Source: Brachybacterium saurashtrense
GTDB taxonomy: Bacteria > Actinomycetota > Actinomycetes > Actinomycetales > Dermabacteraceae
Direction of reading: 5' to 3'
NCBI RefSeq assembly: GCF_003355475.1
Contig: NZ_CP031356.1
Coordinates: 1,922,001 to 1,986,000 of the forward strand
Length of the DNA stretch: 64,000 nucleotides
The translations under genes were made by a program, and so were the position numbers. Each line of letters opens with the position of its first letter. Position 1 is the stretch's first letter. Shown here one piece after another: positions 25,812-34,500 of this stretch. The notes under the pieces were generated by a model. That model was not told the origin of the DNA. It worked only from the letters and a program-made list of their open reading frames with translations, and searched no databases.

Positions 25812-26609
25812 ATGCACAGACTCGAGGTACCGGGGGCGAGGATCGCCTGGGCCTTCAGCGACGAGTCCGGTTATCCCGTGGTGCAGCTCCACGGCCTCAC
25901 CTCCAGTCGCTCCCGCGACCGCGTGCTCGACCTCGACCTGGGCCGGGGACTGACCGGCACCCGCCTGCTGCGCTACGACGCGCGCGGCCACGGCCACTCC
26001 ACCGGCCGCCCCGTCCCCGAGGACTACCTGTGGTCCACGCTCGCCGAGGACCTGCTGCACCTGCTCGAGGTGTGGTTCCCCGGGGAGCAGGTGCACGGTG
26101 TGGGCCCCTCGATGGGGGCGGGCACGCTGCTGCACGCGGCGGTGCGGGAGCCGGAGCGGTTCAGCGGATTCACGCTGCTGCTGCCGCCGACGGCCTGGGA
26201 GACCCGCGCGGCCCGGGCCGAGGAGTACCGGCGGGCGGCGACGTTCATCGAACGGCACGGCCTGGACCGCCTGATCGCCGCCGACGCCTCGGCGCCGCAG
26301 CCGCCCGCGTCCGTGGGCCACCCCGACAGCGTGCCGCACGTGAGCGCGGAGCTGCTGCCGTCGGTGTATCGCGGGGCGGCGCTCAGCGACCTCCCCGACC
26401 CGGCGCTGATCGCCCGCCTCACCCAGCCCACCACGGTGCTCGCCTGGACGGACGACCCGGGCCACCCGGTCTCCACCGCCGAGACGCTGGTCTCGCTGAT
26501 GCCGCATGCCGCCCTGCAGATCGCCTCCACGCCGGAGGAGGTGCGGCGGTGGCCGGCGGTGCTGGCCGCGGACGTGGGCCGCAACGCCGCGGCATCCGGC
26601 GCCCGGTGA
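25812..26609 (+). CDS. Alpha/beta hydrolase
   Basis: 265-residue alpha/beta-hydrolase-fold protein. An oxyanion-hole loop is LHGLTSSRSRD, followed by LRYDARGHGHSTGRP. The nucleophile elbow is GPSMGAG (Ser near residue 98). The acid/His end is less clear: WTDDPGHPVS supplies a candidate Asp and His. It could be an esterase, thioesterase or lactonase. Divergent from the condensation-domain gene with only 47 bases between, so they may share control and substrate. Confidence 0.88.
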   Translation: MHRLEVPGARIAWAFSDESGYPVVQLHGLTSSRSRDRVLDLDLGRGLTGTRLLRYDARGHGHSTGRPVPEDYLWSTLAEDLLHLLEVWFPGEQVHGVGPSMGAGTLLHAAVREPERFSGFTLLLPPTAWETRAARAEEYRRAATFIERHGLDRLIAADASAPQPPASVGHPDSVPHVSAELLPSVYRGAALSDLPDPALIARLTQPTTVLAWTDDPGHPVSTAETLVSLMPHAALQIASTPEEVRRWPAVLAADVGRNAAASGAR

Positions 26610-26654
26610 CGACTCCGCCGGCACCGGGCGCGACCGCATCGCTAGGCTGGCGGG

Positions 26655-27359
26655 ATGGCGACAGTTCTGCTCGTGCGGCACGGCCGCACCACGGCCAACG
26701 CGACGGGCCTGCTGGCGGGCCGAACCCCCGGCGTCGCACTGGACGATCTGGGACGGGACCAGGCGGCGCGGACCGCGGAGAGGATCGCGGCGGTGCCCGT
26801 GGCCGAGGTGGTCTCCAGCCCGCTCGAACGCTGCACGGAGACCGCCCGCGCGATCGTGGCGCGGCAGGGTGCCGCACCGCCCTCGTCGGTGGACGACGCG
26901 CTCACGGAGTGCAACTACGGCCTGTGGCAGAACCGCCGGCTCAGCGACCTCGCCACGGAGGAGCTGTGGCCGCGCGTGCAGTCGCAGCCGTCCGCGGTGG
27001 TCTTCCCCGGCGGTGAGTCCATGGCGGGGATGCAGGCGCGGGCGGTGGCGGCGATCCGGCGCCACGACGCCGCCGTCGAGGCCATGCACGGGCCGGGGGC
27101 GGTGTGGGTGGCAGTGAGCCACGGCGACATCATCAAGTCGATCCTGGCCGACGCGCTCGGCATGCACCTGGACCTGTTTCAGCGGCTCGAGGTGGGGCCC
27201 GCCTCGGTGTCGATCGTGAGCTACGGCGCGAGCCGGCCGAGGGTCGCTGCCACGAACTCCGACGGCGGCGATCTGTCCTGGCTCGCGAAGGGCGTCCCTT
27301 CCGGGGATGCGCCGGTGGGCGGCGGCGCAGGCGTTCCCGCCCCTGACGGCCGGGCATAG
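26655..27359 (+). CDS. Histidine phosphatase family protein (MSMEG_4193-type)
   Basis: 234-residue phosphoglycerate-mutase-like phosphatase. The catalytic RHG is LLVRHGRTTANATG at the N-terminus, with SSPLERCTETA and the second His in VAVSHGDIIKS. This actinobacterial subfamily is normally followed by DUF3090 and SCO1664-type genes, as here. TAGGCT ends six bases before the ATG. Physiological substrate unknown. The last 40 residues are Gly/Ala-rich. Confidence 0.92.
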   Translation: MATVLLVRHGRTTANATGLLAGRTPGVALDDLGRDQAARTAERIAAVPVAEVVSSPLERCTETARAIVARQGAAPPSSVDDALTECNYGLWQNRRLSDLATEELWPRVQSQPSAVVFPGGESMAGMQARAVAAIRRHDAAVEAMHGPGAVWVAVSHGDIIKSILADALGMHLDLFQRLEVGPASVSIVSYGASRPRVAATNSDGGDLSWLAKGVPSGDAPVGGGAGVPAPDGRA

Positions 27360-27368
27360 GATCGTTCC

Positions 27369-27917
27369 ATGACCGACGTGCCTGCCCATGTTCATGAGTT
27401 CGACTGGCCGGACCGGGTCGTGATCGGGACGATCGGGCGTCCCGGCGCCCGGACGTTCTACCTGCAGGCGCGCACCGGGGCGGAGATCGTGAGCGTGGCG
27501 CTGGAGAAGGAGCAGTCGGCGCTGCTCGCGCAGAAGGTCGACGAGATGCTCGACCAGCTCCGCGCCGTCGAGGGCAATCGCTACAGCGTTCCCGACGGCA
27601 CTCCCGACGAGCTCGTCGACGACGACCCGCTCGATCCCGTCCAGGAGCAGTTCCGCGCCGGCACCCTCGGCATCGGGTGGGACCCCACCACGGCCCAGGT
27701 GATCCTCGAAGCGCAGCCGCTCCCCGCCGACGACGACGTGACCGAGGCGGACGCGCCGGCGCTCTCCGAGATGCTGCGGGTGCGGATGCCCGTCGGCACC
27801 GCGCGGGCGTTCACCCGGCGCACCCGCGAGATCGTGGACGCCGGGCGTCCCCTGTGCTCGCTCTGCGGCCATCCCATCGACCCCGACGGCCACACCTGCA
27901 TCCTCCCCGAGCTCTGA
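27369..27917 (+). CDS. DUF3090 protein
   Basis: 182-residue actinobacterial protein of unknown function, middle gene of the conserved phosphatase-DUF3090-SCO1664 trio. It starts with FDWPDRVVIGTIGRPGARTF. The C-terminus contains CSLCGHPIDPDGHTC, a zinc-ribbon-like CXXC...C arrangement. TAGGAT ends six bases before the ATG, and the stop overlaps the next start (TGATG arrangement), so the last two are coupled. Confidence 0.92.
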   Translation: MTDVPAHVHEFDWPDRVVIGTIGRPGARTFYLQARTGAEIVSVALEKEQSALLAQKVDEMLDQLRAVEGNRYSVPDGTPDELVDDDPLDPVQEQFRAGTLGIGWDPTTAQVILEAQPLPADDDVTEADAPALSEMLRVRMPVGTARAFTRRTREIVDAGRPLCSLCGHPIDPDGHTCILPEL

Positions 27918-28684
27918 TGACCGCGACGGATCTGGTGACCGCCGAGCTGACGCTCATCGGTCGCCTCACCACGGCGTCCAACGCGACGTTCCTGGGCAGG
28001 ATCGGGGAGGCGGAGGTGGTCTACAAACCGGTGGCCGGCGAGGCCCCGCTCCGGGACTTCCCCGGCGGCACCCTGGCCCGCCGGGAGATCGCCGCCCATC
28101 TGGTCTCCCAGGCCCTCGGCTGGGACATCGTGCCGCGCACCTGGTGGCGCGACGGCCCGCTCGGCGAGGGGATGGTGCAGCTCTGGCAGGAGCAGGATCC
28201 CGACCAGCGCGCCGTGGACCTGGTCGCCTCGGACCGCGTGCCCACCACGGGCTGGCGCAGCGTGCTCGAGGGCCTCGATCAGGACGGGCAGAGGATCACC
28301 CTCGTCCACGAGGACTCCCCCGCCCTGCGGCGCATGGCCGTGTTCGACCTGATCGTCAACAACGCCGACCGCAAGGGCGGCCACGTCCTCACCATGGCCG
28401 GCGGGCATCGCCACGGCGTCGACCACGGACTCACCTTCCATCGCGACCACAAGCTGCGCACCGTCCTGTGGGGATGGGTGGGGGACGCCCTGACCGCCGA
28501 GGAGCTCGACGGCGTGGGCCGTGTAGCCGGCGAGGTGGAGGGCGAGCTGGGAGGCCGCCTCGCGGAGCTGCTCAGCGGCGACGAGGTCGCCTCGCTCGCC
28601 GCGCGGTGCGAGCAGCTGCAGCAGGAGGGCTGCTTCCCGGCCCCGCGCGGCGAGATGCCGGCGGTGCCGTGGCCGCTGTTCTGA
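27917..28684 (+). CDS. SCO1664 family protein (kinase-like fold)
   Basis: 255-residue protein distantly related to phosphoinositide/HipA-type kinases. Hallmarks are VVYKPVAGEAPLRDFPGGTL (nucleotide-lysine region) and FDLIVNNADRKGGHVL followed by GVDHGLTFH (catalytic and metal loops). The reaction is unknown. In other actinobacteria the trio is usually near mshC (mycothiol ligase); mshC is not in this window. Start overlaps the DUF3090 stop by one base. Confidence 0.9.
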   Translation: MTATDLVTAELTLIGRLTTASNATFLGRIGEAEVVYKPVAGEAPLRDFPGGTLARREIAAHLVSQALGWDIVPRTWWRDGPLGEGMVQLWQEQDPDQRAVDLVASDRVPTTGWRSVLEGLDQDGQRITLVHEDSPALRRMAVFDLIVNNADRKGGHVLTMAGGHRHGVDHGLTFHRDHKLRTVLWGWVGDALTAEELDGVGRVAGEVEGELGGRLAELLSGDEVASLAARCEQLQQEGCFPAPRGEMPAVPWPLF

Positions 28685-28746
28685 GGGCCCGCGCCGAGTG
28701 ATGATGGGCGCCTGATGCTCAGCCGTCGACCACGAGAGGACCGACC

Positions 28747-29088
28747 ATGGCGCAGTACATCATCTACTTCAACCAGCAGTGGGTGGGTGAGCACACCCCG
28801 GAGTGGTTCGCGGAGCGCGGCCCGCTCGCCGAAGCCGTCGTGAAGGACATGCAGGACGCCGGAGTGCTGGTGTTCGCCGCGGGCGTCGACGAGGACGTCG
28901 ACGCGGCGCTCACCGCCGACGACACCGGAGGCGCGCTGGAGTTCAGCACTGGCCTGTACGCGCCGGACGAGCAGTACATCGGCGGGCTCACCATCGTGGA
29001 GGTCGCCGATGACGAGGACGCGCGGAGGTGGGGCGGTCGGATCGCCGAGGCCTGTGGGTGGCCGCAGCAGATCCGACGGGTCTACTGA
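28747..29088 (+). CDS. YCII-related protein
   Basis: 113-residue ferredoxin-like-fold protein. It begins AQYIIYFNQQWVG and has the YCII-type pattern of a central strand (VLVFAAGVDED) and GLTIVEVADDEDARRWGG. YCII proteins are small enzymes or binding proteins, often linked to sigma factors; none is adjacent. A GAGAGGA ribosome site precedes the ATG. Last gene before the GC drop. Confidence 0.85.
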   Translation: MAQYIIYFNQQWVGEHTPEWFAERGPLAEAVVKDMQDAGVLVFAAGVDEDVDAALTADDTGGALEFSTGLYAPDEQYIGGLTIVEVADDEDARRWGGRIAEACGWPQQIRRVY

Positions 29089-29295
29089 TCCTCGACGCAC
29101 CGCTCTGAGCCCTGCGAAGGCAGCGCACCCTGCACGCCCGCACCCGCGCGCGACAGAGATGCCCGAGAGAGTGACCAGAACCCGACCTGACGTCGACGTG
29201 GAACCCCACAACGCCGCCACGAGCGGAACCACCACCGCTCCGGATCGCACGATGCTGAGTCGGAGCCATCGACCGACCCGCTTAGGCTGGGCACC

Positions 29296-30048
29296 ATGGA
29301 TCTGAGCGACAAGGTAGCCATCATCACGGGCGGAGGGCGCGGCATCGGACGAGGAATCGTCGACGCGTTCCTCGAGCAGGGCGCGCAGGTCGTCGTCGCG
29401 CAGCGCTCGTCCCTCGACGCAGTGCTCGCCGAGGACTCGCGCGTGGCCTACGTCGGCGCGGACTTCTCGCACGAGACGGATTTCACGGCGGTCATCGACA
29501 GCGCGATCGCGGCCTTCGGACGGCTCGACGTCGTGGTGAACTGCGCCGGCGTCATGGTCGAGCGCGACCCTGCCGAGGTGTCTCCCACAGAGTGGGAGGC
29601 GACGATGTCGGTCAATCTCCGCACTCCGCTGCTCCTTGTGCAGGCGGCGCTCCCCCACCTCGCCGACGGCGGCAGCATCATCAACATCGGGTCGGTCGAA
29701 GGACTGAGCGCGAACCCCGGGCATGCCGCGTACGCGGCATCCAAAGGCGGCGTGCACGCGATGACCCGCGCTCTCGCCGTCGACCTCGGCGCACGCGGGA
29801 TCCGCTGCAACGCCATCGCTCCGGGATGGATCGAATCGAACCTCAGCGAGAAGTACATCGCGTCGATGGAGGATCCCGCGGCGGCGCGAGCGGAGCTGCG
29901 CCGACTGCACCCTGTCGGCAGGCTCGGCACACCTCGCGACATCGGGCAGGCAGCCGCATTCCTGGCCAGCGATCGAGCGGCGTTCATCACGGGCGAGGTC
30001 CTGGTCGTCGACGGCGGTCGCACCGCGAAGCTGCCCTCGCCGGCCTGA
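29296..30048 (+). CDS. SDR family oxidoreductase
   Basis: 250-residue classical SDR. It has TGGGRGIGRGIVDAF (cofactor loop), NCAG, catalytic Ser/Tyr/Lys as SVEGLS and YAASKGG, and C-terminal FITGEVLVVDGGRT. Likely a 3-oxoacyl-ACP-reductase-like or sugar/alcohol dehydrogenase. TAGGCT lies seven bases before the ATG. A and T in third codon positions are visibly more common than in genes to the left. Followed 37 bases later by a GlxA-type regulator that probably controls it. Confidence 0.93.
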   Translation: MDLSDKVAIITGGGRGIGRGIVDAFLEQGAQVVVAQRSSLDAVLAEDSRVAYVGADFSHETDFTAVIDSAIAAFGRLDVVVNCAGVMVERDPAEVSPTEWEATMSVNLRTPLLLVQAALPHLADGGSIINIGSVEGLSANPGHAAYAASKGGVHAMTRALAVDLGARGIRCNAIAPGWIESNLSEKYIASMEDPAAARAELRRLHPVGRLGTPRDIGQAAAFLASDRAAFITGEVLVVDGGRTAKLPSPA

Positions 30049-30085
30049 CGGACACTGAGCCCGATGGCACGATGAGCGATACTCG

Positions 30086-31060
30086 ATGAGTTCAGGACCG
30101 GTGGAGATGGATCCGGTGCGGATTGCGATCTACGTCTTCGATGGCATCTCGACGTTCCACCTCGCAATTCCGCAGATGGTGTTCGGCGAGGTCGCGCGTC
30201 AGCAGTTGGCCGACTGGTCCACCGTGCTGTTCACCGACCACGCGGGATCAGTGACGACTGCGGAGGGCCAGGAGATCTCCCCGATCACCGGACCTGGCTC
30301 CGCGCTCACGGCGGACATCGTCGTGGTGCCGTCCTGGTTCGACGACGGGCGAGTGCCAGCGCGTCGACTGCAGGAGCTCCTGCTCGATGCTCATCGGCGC
30401 GGAGCAGTCGTAGCAGGCCTCTGCTTGGGCGCGTTCCCCGTCGCCGACACCGGCCTTCTCGACGGCCGCAGCGCGGTCACACACTGGTATGCGGCCGACC
30501 TTCTCGCCGCACGCAGAAAGAACGTCGAGATCGATGCATCCGTGCTGTACATCGATCACGGAGACGTGATCACGTCGGCCGGCACGGCATCGGGTATCGA
30601 CGCGTGCCTGCATCTGGTGCGCACGCGCCTGGGAACCGCTGCGGCCAACAGTGTCGCCCGGTCCCTCGTCATCGCTCCTCATCGAGAAGGCGGACAGGCA
30701 CAGTACGTCGAGCGTCCGCTCCCGGCGCGCAGCAGCGACGATCCGATGTCCCAGGTCCTCGACTGGGCGATCGAGCACCTGGACGAGCCGTTGACCGTCG
30801 ACGACCTGGCCCGACGAGCGCGCATGAGCAGACGCACTTTCGTGCGAGCGTTCCGGGTCAGCACCGGAACCACACCCGCGTCCTGGGTCACGTCCAAACG
30901 TCTCGACGAGGCGCGCCGCCTGCTCGAGCAGACGGATCTGCCGATCGAACGCGTGGCCAGGCTCGTCGGCTACTCCAGCGCGATCACATTCCGGCAGAAC
31001 TTCTCGAGGGCCTTCGCCACGACGCCGACGTCGTATCGCCGTCGCTTCGGCACCGCCTGA
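30086..31060 (+). CDS. GlxA family transcriptional regulator (DJ-1/PfpI + AraC HTH)
   Basis: 324-residue regulator. The N-terminal amidotransferase-like domain (about 8-190) has GAVVAGLCLGAFPVADTG with the nucleophile-elbow Cys, and the C-terminal AraC double HTH (about 225-320) has DLARRARMSRRTFVRAF and ERVARLVGYSSAITFRQNF. Such proteins sense small metabolites and activate nearby genes. The ATG at 30086 is used; a second in-frame ATG at 30107 cannot be excluded. Its stop is part of a terminator stem shared with the convergent MBL gene. Confidence 0.93.
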   Translation: MSSGPVEMDPVRIAIYVFDGISTFHLAIPQMVFGEVARQQLADWSTVLFTDHAGSVTTAEGQEISPITGPGSALTADIVVVPSWFDDGRVPARRLQELLLDAHRRGAVVAGLCLGAFPVADTGLLDGRSAVTHWYAADLLAARRKNVEIDASVLYIDHGDVITSAGTASGIDACLHLVRTRLGTAAANSVARSLVIAPHREGGQAQYVERPLPARSSDDPMSQVLDWAIEHLDEPLTVDDLARRARMSRRTFVRAFRVSTGTTPASWVTSKRLDEARRLLEQTDLPIERVARLVGYSSAITFRQNFSRAFATTPTSYRRRFGTA

Positions 31061-31101
31061 CGCTGGAGGTGAGCGGCCTCAGGCAGCCGTCCTCCAGCGT
31101 C
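31059..31101. terminator. Hairpin terminator between GlxA and MBL genes
   Basis: Arms GACGCTGGAGG (31059-31069) and its exact complement (31091-31101), 21-base loop with a further CGGC/GCCG pairing. It lies between convergent genes. Confidence 0.7.
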
Positions 31102-31143
31102 GGGAACGGATCTCCTGCGACGACGCGGCGAGACCGCTGCGGT

Positions 31144-31914
31144 TCAGAACACGAGGGTTTCGCCGTCCACCGGCGTGAAGACACAGTCGGCGAAGCCTCC
31201 CGCCTCCGCGACACGCCGCACGTCTTCGCGGGTGACGACACAGTGATTCAGCGCCTCCATGTGCACGGCGACGATCTGCGTGCCCGGGGCCGCATTGTGC
31301 ACCTCGGCGACGTCGACCGCCCCCATGATGATCTTGCTGCCGTCCGCCCAGCGAGCTTCACCCGTATTCAACACCGTGACGTCCGGACGATGCGTGTGCA
31401 GCTCGTCGGCGATGTCGGCCGTCCAGACGGCGTCGCCGGCGATGTAGACGGTCGGCTCGCCGTCGGTCGCCAGGACGTAGCCGCTGACCTGCCCCATCAT
31501 CTCGCCCCATCGAGCAAGGACCTCGTCGGAGCCATGTTGGGCGCGTGTCCGGGTGATCGTCACGTCACCGAAGGGGAGCGAGCCATCCACGATGCGGACG
31601 TCGGTGAAACCCACCTGGGCGAAGGCGTCGGCGTCGCCGCCGTTCTGCGCGAAGATCGGCAGTTCACGGTCCAGCAGTGCGGCCGCGGCCCCGTCCCAGT
31701 GGTCGGGGTGCGTGTGGGTCACGAGAACGGCATCCACGTCGAGCAGGTCTCCCAACGGCGTGACGAGGTCCACGAGGGGGTTGCGGGAGTGGTTGTCGAC
31801 GGTCGTCGGTGCAGAGACCGATGAGCCCTTGGCACCCAGCATGGGATCGACGAGGATCCGCGTGCCGCCGATGGTGAGCAAGGCAGTGGCGTTTCGGACA
31901 TGGGTGTACTTCAC
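31144..31914 (-). CDS. MBL-fold metallo-hydrolase
   Basis: 256-residue metallo-beta-lactamase-fold protein of the UlaG/L-ascorbate-lactonase-like type. Zinc ligands: VTHTHPDHWDG (HXHXDH variant THTHPDH), AQHGS, IAGDAVW and VHMEALNHC. Start is GTG at 31912-31914 because AAGGAGG precedes it; an upstream ATG frame would overlap the neighbour's end without a ribosome site. It follows the isochorismatase-type gene by 34 bases, same strand. Likely hydrolyses a lactone or phosphodiester; substrate unknown. Confidence 0.9.
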   Translation of the reverse strand: MKYTHVRNATALLTIGGTRILVDPMLGAKGSSVSAPTTVDNHSRNPLVDLVTPLGDLLDVDAVLVTHTHPDHWDGAAAALLDRELPIFAQNGGDADAFAQVGFTDVRIVDGSLPFGDVTITRTRAQHGSDEVLARWGEMMGQVSGYVLATDGEPTVYIAGDAVWTADIADELHTHRPDVTVLNTGEARWADGSKIIMGAVDVAEVHNAAPGTQIVAVHMEALNHCVVTREDVRRVAEAGGFADCVFTPVDGETLVF

Positions 31915-31948
31915 GGGACCTCCTTGGAGTGGTGGCCGGGCGAGAGAC

Positions 31949-32584
31949 TCAGGCGACGGCTCGCTGGGCACCTCGAACTGCCGAGGTGCCGAGATCACTG
32001 CCCGCAAGCGTCGCTCCGGAGTCGACTGCTCCGACCCAGTCGGAGGTGGTGGCGACCGCGGCCCAGTTGGAGTTCAGCAGGGTCATCAGCGTGGTGTGCA
32101 CGGTCTCGGCATCGGCGGAGCCGGCCTCGTTCGCGAGGTGGATCGCACCAGTGGCATCGGCGAGCACCTCGGTCCGGAACCCGAGCCCCTCGCCCTCGAC
32201 AGCGGAGGCGAGGACACAGTTGTTGGTCATGTAGCCGACCAGGGTGACGGTGTCCACATCCAGCTCACGCAGATGCGCGGCCAGGTCCGTGCCGGCGTAG
32301 ATCGACCCGTACTGCTTCACGACCGACTTCCACGCGTCGATCCGGCGGTTCTCGATCTCCGGGTGCAGCTGGAAGCCCGGCAGCTCCGGGTCGAAGACCG
32401 GAGCGCCGACACCCATCGTGTGCTGCACGGCCACGACCGGGAGCCCTGCCTGATGGGCGGCGTCGATCGCCGCCGTGATCTTCGGCAGCGAGTCGGCGTG
32501 CGGCGGGTACTGGATCTCCAGCGGGCCACCGAAGTACTCCTGCTGGACGTCGATGATGACAAGGGCGCGACGGGGCGTGGTCAT
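31949..32584 (-). CDS. Isochorismatase-type cysteine hydrolase
   Basis: 211-residue hydrolase. Catalytic triad candidates are Asp in LVIIDVQQEYF, Lys in DAWKSVVKQYGSI and Cys in YMTNNCVLASAVE; the cis-peptide loop precedes the Cys. Relatives act as nicotinamidases, N-carbamoyl hydrolases or act on isochorismate. First gene of a two-gene unit with the MBL hydrolase, divergent from the DHA2 pump. The ATG at 32582-32584 has AGGAGA just upstream. Confidence 0.92.
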   Translation of the reverse strand: MTTPRRALVIIDVQQEYFGGPLEIQYPPHADSLPKITAAIDAAHQAGLPVVAVQHTMGVGAPVFDPELPGFQLHPEIENRRIDAWKSVVKQYGSIYAGTDLAAHLRELDVDTVTLVGYMTNNCVLASAVEGEGLGFRTEVLADATGAIHLANEAGSADAETVHTTLMTLLNSNWAAVATTSDWVGAVDSGATLAGSDLGTSAVRGAQRAVA

Positions 32585-32742
32585 GGGGTTCTCCTCTGCT
32601 GATGGGGCGCGGTCACCGACTGCCGATGACTGTCCCTCGATCGTCGCGTGAGAGTGCCCATCACACGAGTGGCACAGATGCGGAGTTTCGATGGATTCAG
32701 GCCAATCTTCCGAACGAGGAACGTCACACCGGCTTCGCGGGA

Positions 32743-32759
32743 ATACCCCCTGGGGGTAT
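32743..32759. promoter_or_regulatory. CsoR/CstR/FrmR-like operator palindrome
   Basis: The perfect 17-bp palindrome ATACCCCCTGGGGGTAT overlaps TATATA/TATAGT, the likely -10 of the DHA2 pump gene. G-tract palindromes flanked by ATA/TAT are the known operator type of the DUF156 (CsoR/CstR/FrmR) repressors. No such repressor gene is in the window. Confidence 0.6.
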
Positions 32760-32861
32760 ATAGTTCTGTTCCGTGACATCGCGAGAGCCGCGAACAGTGC
32801 GACCCCGCCCGTCCGCGCTCCACGCACACGTGCATCCCGTCGAAGCAAGGAGAACCCACAG

Positions 32862-34292
32862 GTGACGACCTCAACGGAAAAGCCGACCAGCAGGGCCATC
32901 GTCGCGCTCGTGGTCATCGCGACGGCACAACTGATGCTGGTGCTCGACGATTCGATCGTGAACATCGCCCTGCCGTCGATCCAGACGGAGCTGGCGGTCA
33001 GCCCGACTCATCTGCCATGGGTGGTCAACGCGTACATCCTCGCGTTCGGGGCGCTCCTGTTGCTCGGCGGCCGCATCGGTGACTTGTGGGGGCGCAAGCG
33101 CACGCTCCAACTCGGGCTGGCAATCTTCGTTCTCGCCTCGCTGGCCGGCGGGTTCGGCCAGAGCACCGAGATGCTCATCATCGCGCGCGCCGTCCAAGGC
33201 CTCGGTGCGGCACTGGCCTCGCCCAACGCGCTGGCGCTCATCACCACGACGTTCGCGGATCGGACGATGCGCGACACGGCTCTGTCCCTCTACGGGGCGA
33301 TGACCGGGTTCGGCATCATCCTCGGCCTCCTACTCGGCGGTGTGCTCACCGGCACCCTGGGATGGAGATGGGTGTTCTTCATCAACGTGCCCATCGGCAT
33401 CCTCGCGCTCGTCGGCACGCGCACGCTGGTCGGCGCGGACCGGCACCCGGGGCGTCTGGGAACGATCGACGCGATCCTCGGCACCGGAGGCATGGTCGCG
33501 CTCGTCTACGCCATCACCCGCTTCGGCGAGTCCGGACTCGCCGACCCACTCGCGATCGTCCTCATCGCGACCGCAGCGGTGATGCTCACGATCTTCATCG
33601 CCGTCCAGTCGCGCAGTCGCAACCCCCTGGTGCCCTTGAGCCTCTTCAGGGACCGCAACCGGACGGGGGCGTATCTGACGATGCTGCTCATGGCGATCGG
33701 CCCGATGGGCACCTTCTACATCCTCACGCTCCACCTGCAGCAGGTCGAGCAGTACACCCCGCTGATGACGGGCATCGCGTGGTTGCCGTTCGCCGCCGGG
33801 ATCTTCGTCGGCGCAGGCACTACACCGAAACTGCTCCTGCGCATCGCCCCTCGGTACGTCGTCACGGGAGCAGCGCTCCTGGGGGCCGGAGCCACGTTCT
33901 GGTTCTCCCGCATCACCACCGAAACCGACTACTGGCTCCACCTCGCCCCGGCCATGTTCCTGCTCGCCATCGGGTTCGGCGGCGGCGCGATCGCCCTCAC
34001 ACAGGCCGCGATCTACCGTGTCGACTCCGACAAAGCCGGCATCGCCTCCGCCCTGCTCAACTCCGCACAGCAGATCGGCGTCGCTCTCGGACTGGCCTTG
34101 CTCGCCGGTGTCGCCGCCACCGTCACCGCCGAGACAGGAGGCACGACACCACAGACGCTTGTTGACGGATACACCACAGCACTCGTCGTCGCCACCGGTG
34201 TCCTCATCGCGGCAGCGATCATCGCATTCGTCATGCTCAGCACGCGATCGAACACCGAGGACCGCGCGGACGTGCCGTCTCCGGCAGCGTGA
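32862..34292 (+). CDS. DHA2 family MFS efflux transporter (14 TM)
   Basis: 476-residue drug/proton antiporter of the EmrB/QacA type with about fourteen hydrophobic segments. VLDDSIVNIALPSIQ in TM1 is DHA2 motif D1; GRIGDLWGRKRTLQLG is motif A. Start is GTG at 32862 with AAGGAG ten bases before it; an in-frame ATG at 32691 lies upstream of the promoter palindrome. The G-tract palindrome over its -10 suggests induction by copper, persulfide or formaldehyde type signals. Confidence 0.93.
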   Translation: MTTSTEKPTSRAIVALVVIATAQLMLVLDDSIVNIALPSIQTELAVSPTHLPWVVNAYILAFGALLLLGGRIGDLWGRKRTLQLGLAIFVLASLAGGFGQSTEMLIIARAVQGLGAALASPNALALITTTFADRTMRDTALSLYGAMTGFGIILGLLLGGVLTGTLGWRWVFFINVPIGILALVGTRTLVGADRHPGRLGTIDAILGTGGMVALVYAITRFGESGLADPLAIVLIATAAVMLTIFIAVQSRSRNPLVPLSLFRDRNRTGAYLTMLLMAIGPMGTFYILTLHLQQVEQYTPLMTGIAWLPFAAGIFVGAGTTPKLLLRIAPRYVVTGAALLGAGATFWFSRITTETDYWLHLAPAMFLLAIGFGGGAIALTQAAIYRVDSDKAGIASALLNSAQQIGVALGLALLAGVAATVTAETGGTTPQTLVDGYTTALVVATGVLIAAAIIAFVMLSTRSNTEDRADVPSPAA

Positions 34293-34448
34293 GAACGTCG
34301 CCAAGCGGGCGGCCCCTGCCCCGAACGAGTGCCAGACACGCCCTCACATCCGCACCCGGCCCCGGCCCATGCACCACGGCTTCCTGAAATCGTTCAGCCG
34401 TGCAACGTCAGCTCACCATCCTGATCAGGACACCGCGCCGCCGCACAC

Positions 34449-34478
34449 CTACAGATTGAATCTCCACTCCACCGAGTT
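34449..34478 (-). repeat. Diverged ychF 3'-end copy 1 (possible att remnant)
   Basis: On the minus strand this reads VEWRFNL then stop, paralleling the real ychF end VEFRFNV-stop at 37018. DNA identity with copy 2 is about 21 of 31 bases. Same orientation as the other two copies. It lies between the DHA2 pump and the toxin gene. Weakest of the three. Confidence 0.4.
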
Positions 34479-34500
34479 CCGGCACGGAGTCGCATCTGCG

